NCBI GenBank assembly: GCA_030592845.1
Contig: JAUVII010000013.1
Coordinates: 1 to 33,127, forward strand
DNA: 33,127 nt
Direction of reading: 5' to 3'
Origin: Candidatus Krumholzibacteriia bacterium
GTDB lineage: Bacteria; Krumholzibacteriota; Krumholzibacteriia; LZORAL124-64-63
Position 1 is the first letter of the stretch; every line of letters begins with the position of its first letter. Both the position numbers and the translations under genes were made by a program. Below the pieces are notes generated by a model that saw nothing but the letters and a program-made list of their open reading frames with translations, made no database searches and was not told the DNA's origin. Of the stretch, positions 31,988 to 33,127 are shown piece after piece.

Positions 31988-32152
31988 GTGAGAAAATTCT
32001 TATACATCGGCCGGTTATTCCGCGAAATATTCCAGTTCGCCATGCAGAACAAGGCGTGGTGGATCGTGCCCACAGTGCTGATCCTGCTGATGCTCGGCGT
32101 CCTCATCTTTTCCGGCCAGGCCGTGGCGCCCTTCATTTATACCCTGTTCTAG
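31988..32152 (+). CDS. DUF5989/SxtK-like single-pass micro-membrane protein
   Basis: 54 aa from GTG 31988, chosen because AAGGA (31979-31983) lies just upstream and the length then matches the family; an in-frame ATG at 31967 would add seven charged residues and lacks a ribosome site. The product has an amphipathic N-terminus, then KAWWIVPTVLILLMLGVLIF as one TM helix, and the characteristic end GQAVAPFIYTLF. DUF5989 proteins recur next to carbamoyltransferases and SxtJ. The function is not known; a membrane tether or assembly factor for the carbamoyltransferase is a reasonable guess. It lies 60 bases after the carbamoyltransferase stop and before a strong terminator. Confidence 0.8.
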   Translation: MRKFLYIGRLFREIFQFAMQNKAWWIVPTVLILLMLGVLIFSGQAVAPFIYTLF

Positions 32153-32186
32153 GATCCGTTCGCATCGACAGGGAACCGGACATGGA

Positions 32187-32219
32187 AAAGCCGCCGCGGG
32201 AATCGACCGCGGCGGCTTT
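32187..32219. terminator. Bidirectional terminator between the carbamoyltransferase set and the chalcone-isomerase-like gene
   Basis: A perfect 13-bp stem AAAGCCGCCGCGG (32187-32199) / CCGCGGCGGCTTT (32207-32219) has a 7-base loop. A/T runs on both sides give a short U-run in each direction. It separates two convergent genes. Confidence 0.82.
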
Positions 32220-32239
32220 ATCTCACTTTGGGAAGTGGA

Positions 32240-32851
32240 TCAACCGGCGACCTTGGCCAGCAGATCTTCCTTCAGACCGTTACTGGCCGGGTCTTCGCCG
32301 AACCAGACCGTCCACAACGCCTTGACGAACTCGAAATTCGTGATGAGGCCCTGATCTTCGCCGTTAAGAACAGTATTCAGTCCCGTTCCGGGAATGTACG
32401 TAAAAATCAGGATATCCTCCTCTTCCGCATCCTTCTTGAAGTAGGCGAAGAAGGTTTCCATATCGGCGGCAAAAGCCGACTGGTCCTCGTAGTTCTCTTC
32501 GATGACATCCTTGAAGGCGTTCACGAGCTTTTCACGGCTGAAACCCCGCACCAGATCCATCCGGATCATCTTGGGAGCGTCCAGTTCCAGCAACGACACC
32601 CCCAGGTCCCCCTTCAATTCGGTTCCTTCGGCGACATAGGAAACGATGACGTAGACATTGACCTTCATGAAGGTCTTTTCCCGCAACCCCACGCCGGTGA
32701 CGGCCAGCGTGTGGCTGGCGCCGTCTGTCTCGATGGTCACGGTATCGTCGTATTCCATTTCCGTTTCCGGTTCGACGATGGCTCCCGCGGTCCAGGGCAT
32801 CATCAGGACAACCAGAGCCAGCAGACTGGCGAAACGCACGTACTTGTTCAT
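32240..32851 (-). CDS. Secreted chalcone isomerase-like family protein
   Basis: 203 aa. A Sec signal peptide (MNKYVRFASLLALVVLMMPWTAGA) is followed by the chalcone-isomerase-like fold: LAVTGVGLREKTFMKVNVYVIVSYV (about 49-73), APKMIRMDLVRGFSREKLVNAFKDVIEENY (about 92-121), DILIFTYIPGTGLNTVLNGEDQG, and a C-terminal FVKALWTVWFGEDPASNGLKEDLL. Bacterial members are mostly periplasmic and lack proven isomerase activity; binding of a fatty acid or similar ligand is the more likely role. GGGAG lies 9 bases upstream of the ATG. It is transcribed towards the carbamoyltransferase set and separated from it by a terminator. Confidence 0.82.
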   Translation of the reverse strand: MNKYVRFASLLALVVLMMPWTAGAIVEPETEMEYDDTVTIETDGASHTLAVTGVGLREKTFMKVNVYVIVSYVAEGTELKGDLGVSLLELDAPKMIRMDLVRGFSREKLVNAFKDVIEENYEDQSAFAADMETFFAYFKKDAEEEDILIFTYIPGTGLNTVLNGEDQGLITNFEFVKALWTVWFGEDPASNGLKEDLLAKVAG

Positions 32852-32963
32852 AACAATTTTCTCCCGGCCGGTGGAAAAGTGACGGATCGGTTGGATCCGG
32901 ATACTTCAGACTACACCCCATCCCTCACATTGGACAAGCAAAAGGGTTAAACCCGGCCGGAAC

Positions 32964-33000
32964 AAAAAAGTGCCCGTAGACGGCGAACGTCCACGGGCAC
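32964..33000 (-). terminator. Terminator of the minus-strand gene at the window end
   Basis: GTGCCCGT (32970-32977) pairs with ACGGGCAC (32993-33000), and after an A-C mismatch GAC/GTC and a G-C pair extend the stem around a 5-base loop. Read on the minus strand it is followed by six T (complement of 32964-32969). It begins 20 bases after the stop of the partial gene at 33020. Confidence 0.8.
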
Positions 33001-33019
33001 CTTGTGCGAAAGGATGTTC

Positions 33020-33127
33020 CTACCTGAACATCATCGGTTCTTCATCGTCATCGTCATCGTCTTCACAATGACCGGGGCCGGTGAGACCGTTGTTGTAATC
33101 GTCGAACGATCCCTGCCACATCATGAC
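33020..33127 (-). CDS. C-terminal end of a protein with an acidic tail (partial)
   Basis: A minus-strand frame enters from the window edge and stops at TAG (33020-33022). The 35 visible residues end in GPGHCEDDDDDDEEPMMFR, a run of six Asp and two Glu after a Cys. Support for a real gene comes from the terminator just downstream on the same strand. Two Met codons lie at the very edge, so a tiny complete protein of 34 aa cannot be ruled out. Family unknown. Confidence 0.55.
   Translation of the reverse strand, partial: VMMWQGSFDDYNNGLTGPGHCEDDDDDDEEPMMFR

Noticed and set aside
29559-32152. Saxitoxin or similar toxin biosynthesis
   Set aside because: Only the carbamoyltransferase, SxtJ-like and DUF5989 genes resemble that pathway. 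No polyketide-like SxtA, amidinotransferase or tailoring oxygenase genes are present.
33037-33060. Repeated TCATCG units as a microsatellite or phase-variation tract
   Set aside because: They read in frame as Asp codons at the end of a minus-strand gene, so they are explained as coding, and length variation cannot be judged from one sequence.

Overview
The window is about 33 kb of dense, GC-rich bacterial chromosome (GC-rich throughout by eye). An outer-membrane beta-barrel protein with a terminal aromatic residue, tandem RND transporters with a periplasmic adaptor, and Sec signal peptides point to a Gram-negative (diderm) cell. The mix of an archaeal-like (type II) glyceraldehyde-3-phosphate dehydrogenase homologue, an ERG9-type squalene synthase and a GlcD-GlcE fusion suggests an uncultured, non-proteobacterial lineage, possibly within or near the FCB group. 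That placement is inference only. I see no insertion sequence, phage gene, integrase or CRISPR array.

Layout. (1) 1-330: a tRNA-Leu(CAG) gene with its own promoter and terminator. (2) 457-3112: a CHAT-domain protein that seems to lack the catalytic cysteine, converging on a coupled pair coding for an inositol-monophosphatase-family enzyme and an LpdD-like protein. (3) 3339-7612: a membrane-bound PP2C (RsbU/SpoIIE-type) phosphatase with a GAF domain, then a membrane-anchored TPR protein that probably starts at TTG. (4) 7640-7955: a non-coding block of nested palindromes between convergent genes. (5) 7969-11944, minus strand: type II GAPDH-like dehydrogenase, HAD 5'-nucleotidase and family 2 glycosyltransferase. 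(6) 12090-16225: an SpoU RNA methylase overlapping a squalene/phytoene synthase gene; adenosine deaminase on the minus strand; an outer-membrane barrel protein. (7) 16265-27448, minus strand: one apparent five-gene operon, transcribed as RND adaptor, RND pump 1, RND pump 2, GlcD-GlcE fusion, GlcF. (8) 27578-29472: etfB-etfA behind a near-consensus promoter, divergent from that operon. (9) 29559-32152: an SxtJ-like membrane protein, a carbamoyltransferase and a DUF5989/SxtK-like micro-membrane protein, ended by a strong terminator. (10) 32240-33127, minus strand: a secreted chalcone-isomerase-like protein and the acidic C-terminus of a gene that runs off the window.

How the parts may work together. 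GlcDE/GlcF would oxidise a 2-hydroxy acid such as glycolate or D-lactate through FAD and iron-sulfur clusters, and the adjacent ETF is a plausible electron carrier for it or for other flavin dehydrogenases. The most system-like unit is the SxtJ / carbamoyltransferase / DUF5989 trio: a soluble carbamoyl transferase packed with two small membrane proteins, outside any visible toxin or antibiotic cluster. The composite palindrome at 7640-7955 is the most striking non-coding structure.
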